64,000 nucleotides of DNA from Anaeramoeba ignava. Taxonomy: Eukaryota > Metamonada > Anaeramoebidae. The translations under genes and the position numbers were made by a program. Location: assembly GCA_028826165.1 (NCBI GenBank), contig JAPDFW010000033.1, positions 558,001 through 622,000 of the forward strand, read 5' to 3'. Below are positions 10,915-23,400 of the stretch, piece after piece. Below the pieces are notes generated by a model. That model was not told the origin of the DNA, ran no database searches, and saw only the letters and a list, made by a program, of their open reading frames with translations. Numbering within the stretch: the first letter of the stretch is position 1; each line of letters begins with the position of its first letter.

Positions 10915-12041
10915 TGATTTTTATTTATTTAAATCTAAAATTAAATTTAATCTTTTTATAAATGAATTTTAATTTCAATTTCAAAATGAATTTTAATTTT
11001 AATTTCAAAATGAATTTTAATTTTAATTTTAATTATAATTTCAATTTCAATTTTAATTTTAATTTTAATTTTAATTTTAATTTTAATTTTAATAATAATT
11101 ATATTAAATTTTAATTTTGATTTTAATTTGAATTTTAATTTTAATAATAATTATAATATTAATAATAATTTTAATTTCAAAATGAATTTTAATTTTAATT
11201 TTAATTTCAATATTAATTTTAATTATAATTTTAATTTTAATTTCAATAATAATTATAATATTAAATTTTAATTTTAATTTTAAAATGAATTTTAATTTTA
11301 ATATTAATTTTAATTTTAATTTTAATTTTAATTATAATTTTAATTTTAATTTCAATTTTAATTTTAATTTTAATTTTAATTTTAATTTTAATTTTAATTT
11401 TAATTTTAATTTTAATTTTAATTTTAATTATAATTTTATAAATGAATTTTGATTTTAATTTTAATTTTAATTTTAATTTTAATTTTAATTTTAATTTTAA
11501 TTTTAATTTTAATTTTAATTTTAATTTTAATTTTAATTTTAATTTTAATTTTGATTTTAATTTTAATTTTAATTTTAATTTTAATTTTAATTTTAATTTT
11601 AATTTTAATTTCAAAATGAATTTTGATTTTAATTTGAATTTTAATTTTAATTTTAATTTTAATTTTAATTTTAATTTTAATTTTAATTTTAATTTTAATT
11701 TTAATTTGAATTTTAATTTTAATTTTAATTTTAATTTTAATTTTAATTTCAAAATGAATTTTAATTTTAATTTTAATTTTAATTTCAATTTTAATTTTAA
11801 TTTTAATTTTAATTTTAATTTTAATTTTAATTTTAATTTTAATTTTAATTTTAATTTTAATTTTAATTTCAAATTTTAAATTTTAAATTTTAATTTCAAA
11901 ATGAATTTTAATTTCAATTTTAATTTTAATTTTAAATTTAAATTTTAATTTTAATTTTAATTTTAATTTTGATTTTAATTTTAATTATAATATTAAATTT
12001 TAATTTTAAAATGAATTTTAATTTCAAAATGAATTTTGATT
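10915..12041. repeat. Intergenic TTTTAA hexamer microsatellite
   Basis: About 1.1 kb of near-perfect repetition of TTTTAA, punctuated by variants such as AAAATGAATTT and TAATAATTATAATATT. It sits between the ankyrin-BTB gene and the AC19 gene and runs right up to the AC19 stop codon. Because the repeat lacks stops in some frames it creates long artefactual frames of alternating Lys-Leu or Asn-Phe on both strands, which I do not treat as genes. Confidence 0.9.
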
Positions 12042-12455
12042 TTAATTTTGTAAATCAGTAATCTCTTTCTTATTTTTAACAAATTGATGAAATAAAACTT
12101 TTTGAGCCATTTGACCCAAATTAACTTTTTTCTTTTTTGAATCATTATTTTTCTTCAAAAATTTTTGAGATTTTTTAAGAAAATTATTTTCAATAGTTTG
12201 AGAAATATCAGTTAATTGGTTCAAACTATCTTTAAGAAGATCAATAGCTTTATGATTTTGTTTTCCTTGAACTCTTAAATTCATTTTATTTTCTGAAGGA
12301 TGAGGAATACTATATCCACTAAAATCTACATTAGGATTGTGCGAAAGAACAAAGTGTAATGTGTTTCCAAGCGTGTGATCCTCATCTGTTATTACAAATG
12401 TTGCATCTTCTTGTAACGCTTTTGTTGTATGTATTGTTATTTTTTTTTTTTGCAT
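12042..12455 (-). CDS. POLR1D: DNA-directed RNA polymerases I and III subunit AC19 (RPAC2)
   Basis: Intronless, 137 residues, close to the family length of about 130-140. The core shows the alpha-like dimerisation motif of this subunit: TDEDHTLGNTLHFVLSHNP, then VDFSGYSIPHPSENKMNLRVQ. It pairs with AC40 to form the alpha-like heterodimer that nucleates Pol I and Pol III assembly in the nucleus. The Lys-rich tail (KKNNDSKKKK) extends beyond the conserved core. The gene is head-to-head with CHMP5, with 100 bp between start codons. Confidence 0.95.
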   Translation of the reverse strand: MQKKKITIHTTKALQEDATFVITDEDHTLGNTLHFVLSHNPNVDFSGYSIPHPSENKMNLRVQGKQNHKAIDLLKDSLNQLTDISQTIENNFLKKSQKFLKKNNDSKKKKVNLGQMAQKVLFHQFVKNKKEITDLQN

Positions 12456-12555
12456 TTATTTCTTATTTTTTATTTTTTATTTATTTGAAAAATGAATTTT
12501 TTTTTTTTCATTTTTTTTTTCCTTTTTTTATTTTTTATTTTATTTTTTTTTTAAA
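12456..12555. promoter_or_regulatory. Short bidirectional intergenic region between AC19 and CHMP5
   Basis: Only 100 bp separate the two divergent start codons. The side next to CHMP5 is a long T-rich tract with TTTTCATTTT-type runs; no TATA box can be told apart from the A+T background. It must hold promoter information for both genes, so a shared promoter is an inference from spacing. Confidence 0.4.
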
Positions 12556-15297
12556 ATGAGAAAATTATTTGGTTCTAAAAAGAAAAAAGTTGTTACTGAT
12601 GGTCCAACACTTGAAGATGCAACAAAGTTAGTAAGTCAAATAACCACAAAAATATATAAAAATACACAAAAATTACAGAAAAATAATAAATTATAAATAA
12701 AATTATAAATAAAAATATAAATAAAATTATAAATAAAATTATAAATAAAATTATAAATAAAATTATAAATTAAAATATAAATAAAAATATAAATAAAATT
12801 ATAAATTAAATTATAAATAAAATTATAATTAAAATTATAAATAAAAATATAAATAAAATTATAAATAAAAATATAAATAAAATTATAAATTAAATTATAA
12901 ATTAAATTATAAATAAAATTATAAATTAAATTATAAATCAATATGCAAATAAATAAATAAAATTATAAATAAAATTATAAATAAAATTATAAATTAAATT
13001 ATAAATTAAATTATAAATTAAATTATAAATAAAAATTATAAATAAAATTATAAATTAAAATTATAAATAAAATTATAAAATTAAATTATAAAATAAATTA
13101 TAAATTAAATTATAAATTAAATTATAAATAAAAATTATAAATTAAAAATAAATTAAAAATATAAATTAAAATATAAATAAAATTATAAATAAAATTATAA
13201 ATAAAATTATAAATAAAAATATAAATTAAATTATAAATTAAATAATAAATAAAAATATAAATAAAATTATAAATAAAATTATAAATTAAATTATAAATAA
13301 AATTATAAATAAATTATAAATTAAATTATAAATAAAATTATAAATTAAATTATAAATTAATTATAAATAAAATTATAAATAAAATTATAAAAATAAAAAT
13401 ATAAAATAAAATTATAAATAAAAATATAAATTAAAATTATAAATTAAATTATAAATAAAATTATAAATTAAATTATATAAAAATAAAAAATATAAATAAA
13501 ATTATAAATAAAATTATAAATAAAATTATAAATAAAAATTATAAAATAAAAATATAAATAAAATTATAAATAAAAATATAAATAAAAAAATATAAATAAA
13601 AATATAAATAAAATTATAAATTAAATTATAAATAAAATTATAAATAAAAATTATAAAATTAAATTAAATAAAATAAATAAAATTATAAAATAAAATTATA
13701 AAAAAATTATAAATAAAAATTATAAATAAAATTATAAATAAAATTATAAATAAAAATATAAATTAAAAATATAAATTAAATTATAAATAAAATTATAAAT
13801 AAAAATTATAAATAAAATTATAAAATAAAAATTATAAATAAAATTATAAAAAAAAATTATAAATAAAAAATATAAATAAAATTATAAATAAAATTATAAA
13901 TAAAAATTATAAATAAAATTATAAATAAAATTATAAATTAAATTATAAAAATTATAAATAAAATTATAAATAAAAATTATAAAATTAAATTATAAATAAA
14001 AATATAAATAAAATTATATAAATTAAAATTATAAATTAAAATTATAAATTAAATTATAAAATTAAATTATAAATTAAAAATAAATTAAAATATAAATAAA
14101 ATTATAAATTAAATTATAAATTAAAATTATAAATTAAAAATTATAAATTAAATTATAAATAAAAATTATAAATAAAATTATAAATAAAAATTATAAATAA
14201 AAATTATAAATAAAATTATAAATTAAATTATAAATTAAATTATAAAATAAATTTATAAATAAAATTATAAATAAAAATTATAAATAAAATTATAAAAATA
14301 AATTATAAATAAAATTATAAATAAAATTATAAAATAAATTATAAATAAAATTATAAATAAAATTATAAATTAAATTATAAATTAAATTATAAATAAAAAT
14401 TATAAAATAAAATTATAAATTAAATTATAAATAAAATTATAAATAAAAATTATAAATTAAAATTATAAATTAAATTATAAATTAAAAATTATAAATAAAA
14501 TTATAAATAAAATTATAAATTAAAATATAAATTAAATTATAAATTAAAATATAAATTAAATTATAAATAAAATTATAAATAAAATTATAAATTAAATTAT
14601 AAATTAAATTATAAATTAAATTATAAATAAAATTATAAATAAAATTATAAATTAAATTATAAATAAAATTATAAATTAAAATATAAATAAAATTATAAAT
14701 TAAATTATAAAATAAAAGTCTGAAAAAAGAGGAGAATCACTTGATGAGAAAATCAAAAAACTTGATCAACAACTTTCCGAATATCGAGCGAAAATGAAGA
14801 AAACACGACCAGGACCAGCTTTAAACTCATTAAAAAAACGAGCATTAACAATTTTAAAACAAAAGAAGATGTATGAACAACAAAGAGACTCACTTTCACA
14901 ACAAACATTCAATATGGAGCAAATAACATTTACTCAACAAACATTGAAGGACACAGTTGTTACAGTGAATGCTATGAAGTCAGCAAACACAAATCTTAAA
15001 GCTCAATTCCAAGAAATTGATGTTGATGATGTTTGGGATCTCAAGGATGATTTAGGCGATTTACTTGAAGATTCTAATGAAATTCAAGAAGCTCTTGGTC
15101 AATCTTTTTATGGAACTGAAGACTTCGATGAAGATGAACTAGAAGCTGAACTGGAAGGTTTAGAAGACGATATGGAATTGGGTGAAGAAAATCAGGAAAT
15201 GCCAAGTTATCTCGAAGTTCCAAAAGAAGAACCTAAAATTAATGACCAAGAAACTGAAGAAACTGATGAATATGGTTTACCAATGATGAAAAATTAA
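12556..15297 (+). CDS. CHMP5: ESCRT-III subunit CHMP5 / Vps60
   Basis: Two exons, 12556-12630 and 14719-15297, encode 217 residues; human CHMP5 is of similar size (about 219). Exon 1 encodes MRKLFGSKKKKVVTDGPTLE, exon 2 starts SEKRGESLDEKIKKLDQQLS. Family hallmarks follow: LKQKKMYEQQRDSLSQQTFNMEQ, an acidic DDVWDLKDDLGDLLED helix, and the C-terminal DEYGLPMMKN. The donor is GTAAGT and the acceptor AAAAG, and the phase (0) closes exactly. The protein acts late in ESCRT-III membrane scission with Vta1/LIP5. The unusual feature is the single intron: 2,088 bp of almost pure A+T repeat, several times longer than all the coding sequence. Confidence 0.95.
12631..14718 (+). repeat. Intron of CHMP5 filled with ATAAATTAAATTATAA-type microsatellite
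   Basis: The 2,088-bp intron begins GTAAGTCAAATAACC and, after about 60 bp of ordinary sequence, becomes a continuous array of AAATTATAAATAAAATTATA variants that stops only at the acceptor. The array is imperfect, mixing TAAATT, TAAAAT and occasional extra A. No coding potential is seen. Confidence 0.92.
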
Positions 15298-15762
15298 AAA
15301 TTCTTTTCATAATTCTTTTCAAATTTCTTTTCAAATTTCTTTTTTCAAAATTCAATTTTAATTCAAATTTTTTTTTCATTTTCATTTTGATTTCAATTCA
15401 AATTTTCTTTTCAAATCAATTTTTTATATAAATCCAAAAAAAAAATTTTAATTGGAATTTTAATTTTAATTTTAATTTCAATTTTAATTTTAATTTTAAT
15501 TTTAATTTTTATTTTAATTTTAATTTGAATTTTAATTTTAATTTTGATTTTAATTTGAATTTGAATTTAAATTTTAATTTTAATTTTAATTTGAATATTA
15601 ATTTGAATTTAAATTTTAATTTTAATTTTAATTTTTAATTTTGATTTTAATTTAAATTTTAATTTTAATTTTAATTTTAATTTTGATATTAATTTTAATT
15701 TCTGATTTTAATTTTAATTTTTGATTTTAATTTGAATTTGAATTTAAATTTTAATTTTGATT
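15298..15762. repeat. Intergenic TTTTAA-type microsatellite between convergent genes
   Basis: After about 150 bp of T-rich 3' flank from CHMP5, sequence from about 15455 to 15762 is a degenerate TTTTAA / TTTGAA repeat running directly into the stop of the ankyrin-BTB gene on the other strand. No gene is seen. Confidence 0.8.
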
Positions 15763-18700
15763 TTAATTTGTTTTTGAATTGGAATTTAAATTTTCAATTA
15801 AATGAAATAAATGTAAATCAATTATTGATTTTTGATTTAATTGAAAATAATCTTTAACATCTCCAAGTTCTTGAATAATTGTTTGATTAACAATTTCTTT
15901 TTGAAATTCATCATTATAAAAAAAATAAATTAATTGATTTAATGTTTGAAATGATTTTTCTGTATAATCATGAACTTGATTAGTTGAATCTTGAACATTT
16001 AATTGAAACATTCCTTTGAATAATTCACTTCTTAAAATTAAAATCAATTTATGAACTTTAATTTCTTTTTCCTTAACAATTAGTGTAAAATCTTTTGTTT
16101 CATTTTGTTGATATAATTTTCCAAAATCATTTATTATTCCTTTTCTTCCTTTTTTTCTTTCAATCCAAATTGAATCAAATCCAATTTCTTTGAAAAATTG
16201 TTCAATTTTCTCTTTTTCACTGAATATATTTTCCTTTTTAAACATTGAATTTTTTGGATAATTTTGATGATCTGATTCATTTGATTCATTTGAAGAATTT
16301 TCTGAATAATTTGTACTATCAAAAGGATTAGAATTACCTGATTGAGTTGCATCAACTACATAATTAATTAATGATGTAAATAAAAGAGATAATGGATTCA
16401 ATGAATTTAAAGAAGGATTATCACTATTAAAATCATTATCATTATAAAAATCATTATCATTATAAAAATCATTATCACTATTAAAATCATTATCATTATC
16501 ATTATCATTATCATTATCATTATCATTATCATTATCATTATCATTATCATTATCATTATCATTATCATTATCATTATCATTATCACTACTATCACTACTA
16601 TCATAACTATCACTACTATCACTACTATCACTACTATCATAACTATCACTACTATCACTACTATCATAACTATCACTACTATCACTACTATCAAAATCAT
16701 GGCTCCTTAAATTAGATTCACTTTCTTTTTCCATTTCTTTTTTTACTTCTTTAAATTCTTTTTTCATTCTTTTTTTTTCTTCTTTTTTCATTTGTTTTTC
16801 TTCAAGTTCTTTTTCAATCGAAATGTATTTTTCTTGAAATTTTTCAAACTCAAAAAATCCTGTGTAAAGAAAATTGATTACATTTTCAACTTCTTCTTTT
16901 GTTTTTTGTTTGCAATAGTTTTTAAATCTTTCTAAAAGTGTTCTATTATTATTAAATCTTGCTAATAAAATTAATTTATGTGCATTGAACTTGTAAGAAT
17001 CTTTGCTTTCAATTTGATAATCTGAAAAATTATCACTTGATTTTAATAAATGATATAAATCTTGATTCAATGAATAGATTTGATGCAAAACAACAAATAA
17101 TTTCCTTGGTATTTTATCTAAATAATTTAAATCAAAAAGAATAGCATCATTCATTAATAGAATTTGAATAGCTTTTTTATTGGAATAGTAGATTGCAAAA
17201 TCTAAGGCTGTATTCCTATCCTCATTTTTTATGTTTATATCAATTCCTTTTTCAATAAGATATTCAATGATTTTCAAAGATTCTCGATCATCCCCTTTAT
17301 GTTTGCAAGCCTCATGTAAGGCAGTGTTATCATAGACTGATTTTGAATTAATATCTGCTCCATTCTCAATTAAGAATTTAACAATTTCAATTGAATTTTT
17401 GTGATTGTATTTACAAATTAGATGCAATGGTGTTTCTTGTTTTTGTGTTTTTGCATTCACAGATGCTCGATTTTCAACTAAAAATTTGACAATTTCAAAC
17501 TTATTTTTGTGATCGTATTGGCAAGCAAAGTGCAATGATGTTTCTTTTTCATCGTTTTTTAAATTGATTGTGGCTTTTTTTGAAACCAGAAATTTAATAA
17601 CTTCGAATGAATTTTTGTTTAAGTTTTTACAAGCAATATGCAAAGGTGTTAAATTGTATTTTGCTTTTGCATTAACATCTGCTCCCTTTTCAATTAAGAA
17701 TTTAATAGTTTCAAATGAATTGTGTTTTTCTAAATTTGCAAGCAATGTGCAAAGGAGTTTCTCTAATTTTATTTTTTGAGTCAATTTTGGCTCCTTTTTC
17801 AATGAGAAACTGTGCAATTTCAAATGAATTGGCTGTTTGACAAGCCAAATGCAAAGGAGTTTCCTTTTTGTCTGTTTGTTCATTAACATCTGAATTTTTT
17901 TCAACTAGAAATTTAATAACCTCAATTGCATATTTTTCGTTTGATTGACAAGACAAATGCAAAGGAGTTTCTCTCATATATTTTGTGATTGAGTTTACAT
18001 TGGCTCCCTTTTCAATTAAAATTTGAACAATTTCAAGAGAGAAACTGGATTGTTTTTCGCATGTTATATGTAAAGCTGTTCTTTGTGTTGTCGTTTTTTC
18101 ATCAACACTAATTCCTTTTGAAAGAAGAAGGTTGATGATTTTAATTGAATTTTCGTGTTGATTTCCGCAGGCAATATGCAAGGGTGTTTCGTTTTTTACT
18201 GTTTTGATATTGATGTATGCTCCTTTATCAATCAAAAATTGGACAATCTCGAATGAGTTTGGGTCTTTATTTTTACAAGCAATATGCAAAGGTGTTTCTT
18301 TTTCTTGATGTGCTTGATAATTAATATCTGCTCCTTTCTTAACAAGAAATTTGATCATTTCAAGTGATTTTTTGGAACAAACGATCCATAAAGGTGTTTC
18401 TTGTGTTATTGTCTTAGCGTTAACATCTGCTCCCATTTTAACAAGAAGTTTGGCAATTTCAAGCGAATATTCGTTTATTATTTCGCAAACTAAGTGCAAT
18501 GGTGTTTCGTGAAATGAGTTTTTGATATCGACATTTGCTCCTTTTCGAATGAGATATCGGAAGACATTAATTGAATTGCTGTCTGTATTTTGACAAATTA
18601 AATGCAGAGGTCCTTCATTATTAGTTTTTTTTTGAGAATTCACACCTGCTCCTTTTGAGACAAGAAATCTGATAATTTTAAATGAATAATCATTTTGGAT

Positions 18701-21022
18701 TTCATTTTTGCAGATTAAATATAAAGGAGACTCTTCTTTTTCTGTTTTTAAATTCACTTTTGCTCCTTTTGTAACTAGCAATTTTATAATATTCAATAAG
18801 TTTTCATTATGATCGATATCTTGACAAACAAAATGCAAGGGAGTCTTGCCTTCTAATGTTTTGGAGTTAACATTTCCTCCTTTTAAAACAAGGAGTGTGA
18901 TGATATCCAATATATTTTGATTTTCTTTTTGGTATTCGCAAATTAGATGTAATGGGGTTTCTTTTTTTAATGTTTTTAAATTAGCTTTGGCTCCATTGGA
19001 AATAAGAAACTTAATCGCACCAAATATATCTGCATTGAGTTTTTTGTTTTCGCAAATGAGATGCAAAGGTGTTTGGTTTTTATTTGTTTTTGCATTAACA
19101 TTAGCTCCTCTTGAAAAAAGAAACTTAATTGTATCAAGCGGGTGTTTTTGTAAACAAGCAAAATGCAAAGGAGTTCTGTTGTTGTTTGTTGTTTCATGAA
19201 TATTGAATCCAAGTCTAACTAGAAACTTAGCAGTTTCCAAAGATTTCCTATTAGAGCAAGCTAAATGCAAAGGAGTTTCTCCTCTTATTGTTTTGATACT
19301 CGTATCTATCCCTTTCTTTATCAGGAAATCCATGACTTTAATTGTCTCCCCAAGGCTGTAAGCCGACATAGCATGCAAAACTGTGCTTTTATCATTACTT
19401 GTTGAATTGATATCTGCTCCATTTTCAACAAGAAATTTAACAACATCGAAATCTCCTTCTACGCAAGCAGTATGCAAAGAACTTTCTCCTTTGTCATTTT
19501 TGATATTGGGGTCTGCTCCATTTTCAACAAGAAATTTAACAACATCAAAACAATTATTTTGCAAACAAGCAATTTGTAAAGGGGTTTCGTTCTCATCGAA
19601 TCCTTTAGAATTAATATCAAAACCCAATTCAAAAATAAATTTGACCATTTCTAATGAAAGATGTCTGGCTGCAATGTGAAAAGGTTCTTCATTAGAATCA
19701 GTTTTGATATTAATATCTGCTCCTTGGGAAATGAGGAATTCTGCAATTTCTGTTGAATCTTGATGGCAAGACAAATGAAAAGGTGTTGTATTGAAATCGG
19801 ATTTGCAATTGATATCAAATCCCTTTTCAAAAACAAATTTTACGACTTCAAGCGTATTTTCTTCGCAAGCACAATGAAGGCATGTTTCTCCAAACTCGTT
19901 TTTTGATTTGATATCTGCTCCCTTTGAAATGAGAAATTTTATTACTTCAATTGTATTTCCTTTACAAGCAAAATGAATAGGCGATTCCTGTAATCCTGAT
20001 TGCATGTTAATATCGCAACCATTTTCAAGAAAAAAATTAATGACTTCAATCGAATTTCTTTTGCAAGCATAATGAAATGGTTTTTCTTTGTGATATGTTT
20101 GAGCATTGATATCTTCACCATTTTCAATAAGAAATTTAACAATCTCAACCGTATTTTTTTTACTTTCGCAAGCATTATGTAACAGTGTATCTTGGTATGG
20201 TGTTTGTGTTTTTGCTCCTTTTTGGATTAAATATTTGATAATCTCAAGTGCATTTTCTTTTTGATTTCTGAAAACTAAAATCAAAGGTGTTTCTCTGTAA
20301 TTTGATTCTATATTAATATTCGCTCCATTTTTGATTAAAAATTTGATGATTTTGAAGGTTTTTGGTTGATATTTTCCAAATGCTAAATGTAATGGAGTTC
20401 TTGAACTATCTGAATCTGCATTTACTTCTGCACCTTTTGAAACAAGAAATTTAATAACTTTAATTGTATTTGTTTTACATGCAAAATGGAGTGGTGTTAA
20501 TTGAGATATTGTTTTTGCATTTACATATGCTTTCTTTGAAACAAGATATTTAATAATTTCCAATGATTTTTTTTCTTTGCAAACAAAATGTAAAGGTGTT
20601 TTTTTCGAATATTTTGTTTTTGCATTAACTTTGGCTCCTTTTTCAACAAGGAATTGAATAATTTCATTTTTATTTTTATTTTTCAATTTTTTGATTTTCT
20701 TTTCTTTTTCTTTTTCTTTTTCTTTTTCATTCCCAATCTCTTTTAATTTTTCATTTTTTTCATAAGTTTGAATTGCTTTTTGGCAAATAAAATGTAAAGG
20801 TGTTTCATTATCATATGTTTTGGCATTCACATTTGCTCCTTTTTCAATTAAAAATTTGATAATCTCAAAACAATTTGATTTTTGGCTTTGACAAATTAAA
20901 TGTAAAGGTGTTTCTTGTTTTTCTTTTGTTTTGGTATTTATATTTGCACCTTTTGAAATTAAATTTTTAATAATTTTAATTGAATTTGATTTTAAACAAG
21001 CAATAAGTAATTTTTGATCCAT
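15763..21022 (-). CDS. Giant ankyrin-repeat / double-BTB protein with one frame break
   Basis: One exon of about 1,752 residues. The N-terminal 1,350 or so residues are some 35-40 ankyrin repeats of the form ETPLHLACQ...IVKFLIEKGADINAKT. They are followed by a BTB-like domain (FNAHKLILLARFNNNRTLLE), a charged coil, a Ser-Asp then Asp-Asn homorepeat (coded about 16490-16690), and a second BTB-like domain (VHKLILILRSELFKGMFQLN). The reading frame breaks once at the coding-strand A-run 17729-17725: removing one A turns CKFRKTQFI-stop into CKFRKHNSFETIKFL, matching the sister repeats. No intron fits there. It may be a consensus error or real damage. It shares its C-terminal layout with the ten-exon gene at 7636-10823 but has no introns in the ankyrin region. 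Role unknown; likely a scaffold. Confidence 0.85.
16490..16690 (-). repeat. Coding microsatellite: Asp-Asn then Ser-Asp/Tyr homorepeat in the giant ankyrin-BTB gene
   Basis: The plus strand shows ATTATC hexamers (about 16485-16582) followed by ATCACTACT units (about 16583-16690). In the gene these read Asp-Asn repeats and SDSSDSY repeats, an acidic linker between the two BTB-like domains. The switch of unit is abrupt. Confidence 0.85.
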
Positions 21023-21177
21023 TTAAAAATGAAAAAAATGAAAAAAAAAAATTTTTCAGAATGTTTTTATTATCTTTTTTTTTTTAAAAAACAATTTGAA
21101 ATTGATTAAATTTTATTGAAGGAAACAAAAATATCTTTTTTGTTTTATTAATTATGATTATTTTGGTTATTAATTTT

Positions 21178-23266
21178 TTAAATGCAATCTTCCCATAATT
21201 TATCATCTAATTTAAAAAATCTTGTATGAGTACTTCTTTTACAAGCACTAAATATTCCTTTTTGGGGTTTATTTTCTTGAAGGAAATCTGATAAAGTTGA
21301 AAAATTAGAAGATTTTTGTTCACAAATTGAATTTGAATTTGAATTTGAATTTGAATTTGAATTTGAAAAACTATTAATATTCAAAAGTAGATCCATATTT
21401 TCTTTTTGATTTTGATTTTCAATTTGATTTTGATTTTCTGAATAATTTAAAAGATCTTCAAGAAATTTTAAAATTCTTTTATAAAAAATATCAGCAAAAT
21501 CATCTTGAATATTATTATGTCCAGCTCCTTCAATCCACAAAGGTTTTACAGTATTTGGCAAAGATTCATACAATTTTTTTCCATGAGAAAAATCTGCAAT
21601 TTGATCATCAACTCCATGAATAACAAGAGTTGGTTGTTTAACAAATTGTGCTTTATCAATATTAACAAACATATCAATGCTATTGCATGAAAATTTGGGT
21701 GAAACAACTGTTCTAACGCATGAAAGTATTGAAGACATTAATACTACTGCTCGGCATTTTTTGTTCATTGCTAAATGTATTGTTGGTCCAGTTCCAAGTG
21801 AATGCCCAAATAAAATTATTTGATTTTCTTTTATTCCTTTTTTTTCAATTATATAATCATATGCTGCTTCTGCTGATAAATAGGTATTTTCTTCAGTACT
21901 CTTTTTTTAATATTAATTTTAATATTAATTTAAATTTTAATTTTTATAAATGAATTTTAATTTTAATTTAAATTTTATAAATGAATTTTAATTTTATAAA
22001 TGAATTTTAATTTGAATTTTAATTTTAATTTTAATTTTAATTTTAATTTTAATTTTAATTTTAATTTTAATTTTATAAATGAATTTTAATTTTAATTTTA
22101 TAAATGAATTTTAATTTTAATTTTAATTTTAATAAATTTAAATTTTAATTTTAATTTTAATTTTAATTTTAATTTTATAAATTAATTTTAATTTTAATTT
22201 TAATTTTAATTTTAATTTTAATTTAAATTTTAATTTTAATTTTAATTTTGATTTTAATTTTAATTTTAATTTTAATTTTGATTTTAATTTTAATTTTATA
22301 AATGAATTTTAATTTTAATTTTAATTTTAATTTTAATTTTAATTTTAATTTTTTATAAATGAATTTTAATAAATGAATTTTAATTTTAATTTTGATTTTA
22401 ATTTTAATTTTATAAATGAATTTTAATTTTAATTTTAATTTTAATTTTAATTTTAATTTTAATTTTAATTTTAATTTTAATTTTAATTTTAATTTTAATT
22501 TTATAAATGAATTTTAATATTAATTTTAATTTTAATTTTAATTTTAATATTAATTTTATAAATTAATTTTAATTTTAATTTTAATTTTAATATTAATTTC
22601 ATTTTTAATTTAAAATTTAATTTTGATTTTAATTTTAATTTTAATTTTATTTTTAATTTTAATATTAATACAAATTTTAATTTTAATTTTAATTTTAATT
22701 TCATTTTTAATTTTATTTTATAAATGAATTTTATAAATGAATTTTAATTTTCATACAATTCCTTCAGTAAAAGGATATCCACAATATTCATAAAGTAAAA
22801 TATTGGAATTAGTACGATTAGAAAAAATTTGAGCCCATTTATCTAAAAAAGTAATAGATTCAGCATTTCCATGACTAAAAATAAATGTAAATCTGTTGTG
22901 AATATCCAATTCATTTAATTTTTTTTCTTCTTTTTTTTTAATTTCTTTTTCTTTTTCTTTTTTAATTTTTTTTTCTTTTTCTTTTTTAATTTTTTTTTCC
23001 TTTTTATTCCAAGAATCTGTTATATCATCTCTTGACTTTGATTTGATGTTTATGTCAATGTTTGTGTTTGTGTCTATGTCAATGTTTGTGTTCTCTAAAT
23101 TATCAATTTCTTGTTCGTCAAAGTCAATTGTTTGTGGAGTAAACCAAATAACTGGAATTTGATATTTTTTTTTGGTTTTTGTTTTAACAAATTCACAATT
23201 CGTTTTTGGAAGTTGAGGTGGATTTTGTGGTGGTTGAAAAGTTAATTGATTTGTAATTTGACCCAT
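21178..23266 (-). CDS. ABHD17-like alpha/beta hydrolase (depalmitoylase family)
   Basis: Two exons, 23266-22757 and 21900-21178, 410 residues, intron phase 0. The core fold is clear: FIFSHGNAES (oxyanion region), YEYCGYPFTEG joined across the intron to STEENTYLSAEAAYDYI, nucleophile Ser204 in FGHSLGTGP, acid Asp269 in HGVDDQIADFSHG, and His298 in WIEGAGHNNI. These blocks match the ABHD17/ABHD13 group; ABHD17 enzymes remove palmitate from Ras and synaptic proteins at membranes. The N terminus starts MGQITNQL rather than with the Cys-rich palmitoylated leader of animal ABHD17. A Lys/Glu-rich insert (about 80-125) precedes the hydrolase core, and a Ser-Asn-rich tail follows it. Substrates are unknown. 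Confidence 0.88.
21901..22756 (-). repeat. Intron of the ABHD17-like gene: TTTTAA array with TATAAATGAA spacers
   Basis: 856 bp, with donor GTATGA and acceptor AAAAAAAG on the minus strand. It is filled on the plus strand with TTTTAA hexamers interrupted at irregular spacing by TTTATAAATGAATTTTAA. It splits the hydrolase between the GYPFTEG and STEENTY segments. Confidence 0.88.
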
Positions 23267-23400
23267 TAAAACAAAAAAAGCAAAAAAAAGAAAAAGAAAT
23301 GAAAAAATGAAAAAGAAAAAAATAAATCAAAAAAAATTTTTTATTTTAGATTTTTTTCATTTTCATTTTTTTCTAAAATAACCTTTTTTAAAATAAAATA
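23267..23400. promoter_or_regulatory. Divergent promoter region, ABHD17-like / importin beta
   Basis: 134 bp between divergent ATGs. The plus strand is A/G-rich on the left (runs such as AAAGAAAAAGAAATG) and T-rich on the right (TTTTTTCATTTTCATTTTT), so each gene has a T-rich tract on its own coding strand upstream of its ATG. This is likely shared regulatory sequence; no specific motif is called. Confidence 0.4.

Noticed and set aside
11261-11879. Long overlapping frames of Lys-Leu and Asn-Phe dipeptides on both strands
   Set aside because: They are translations of the TTTTAA microsatellite, which lacks stops in some frames; no conserved sequence is present.
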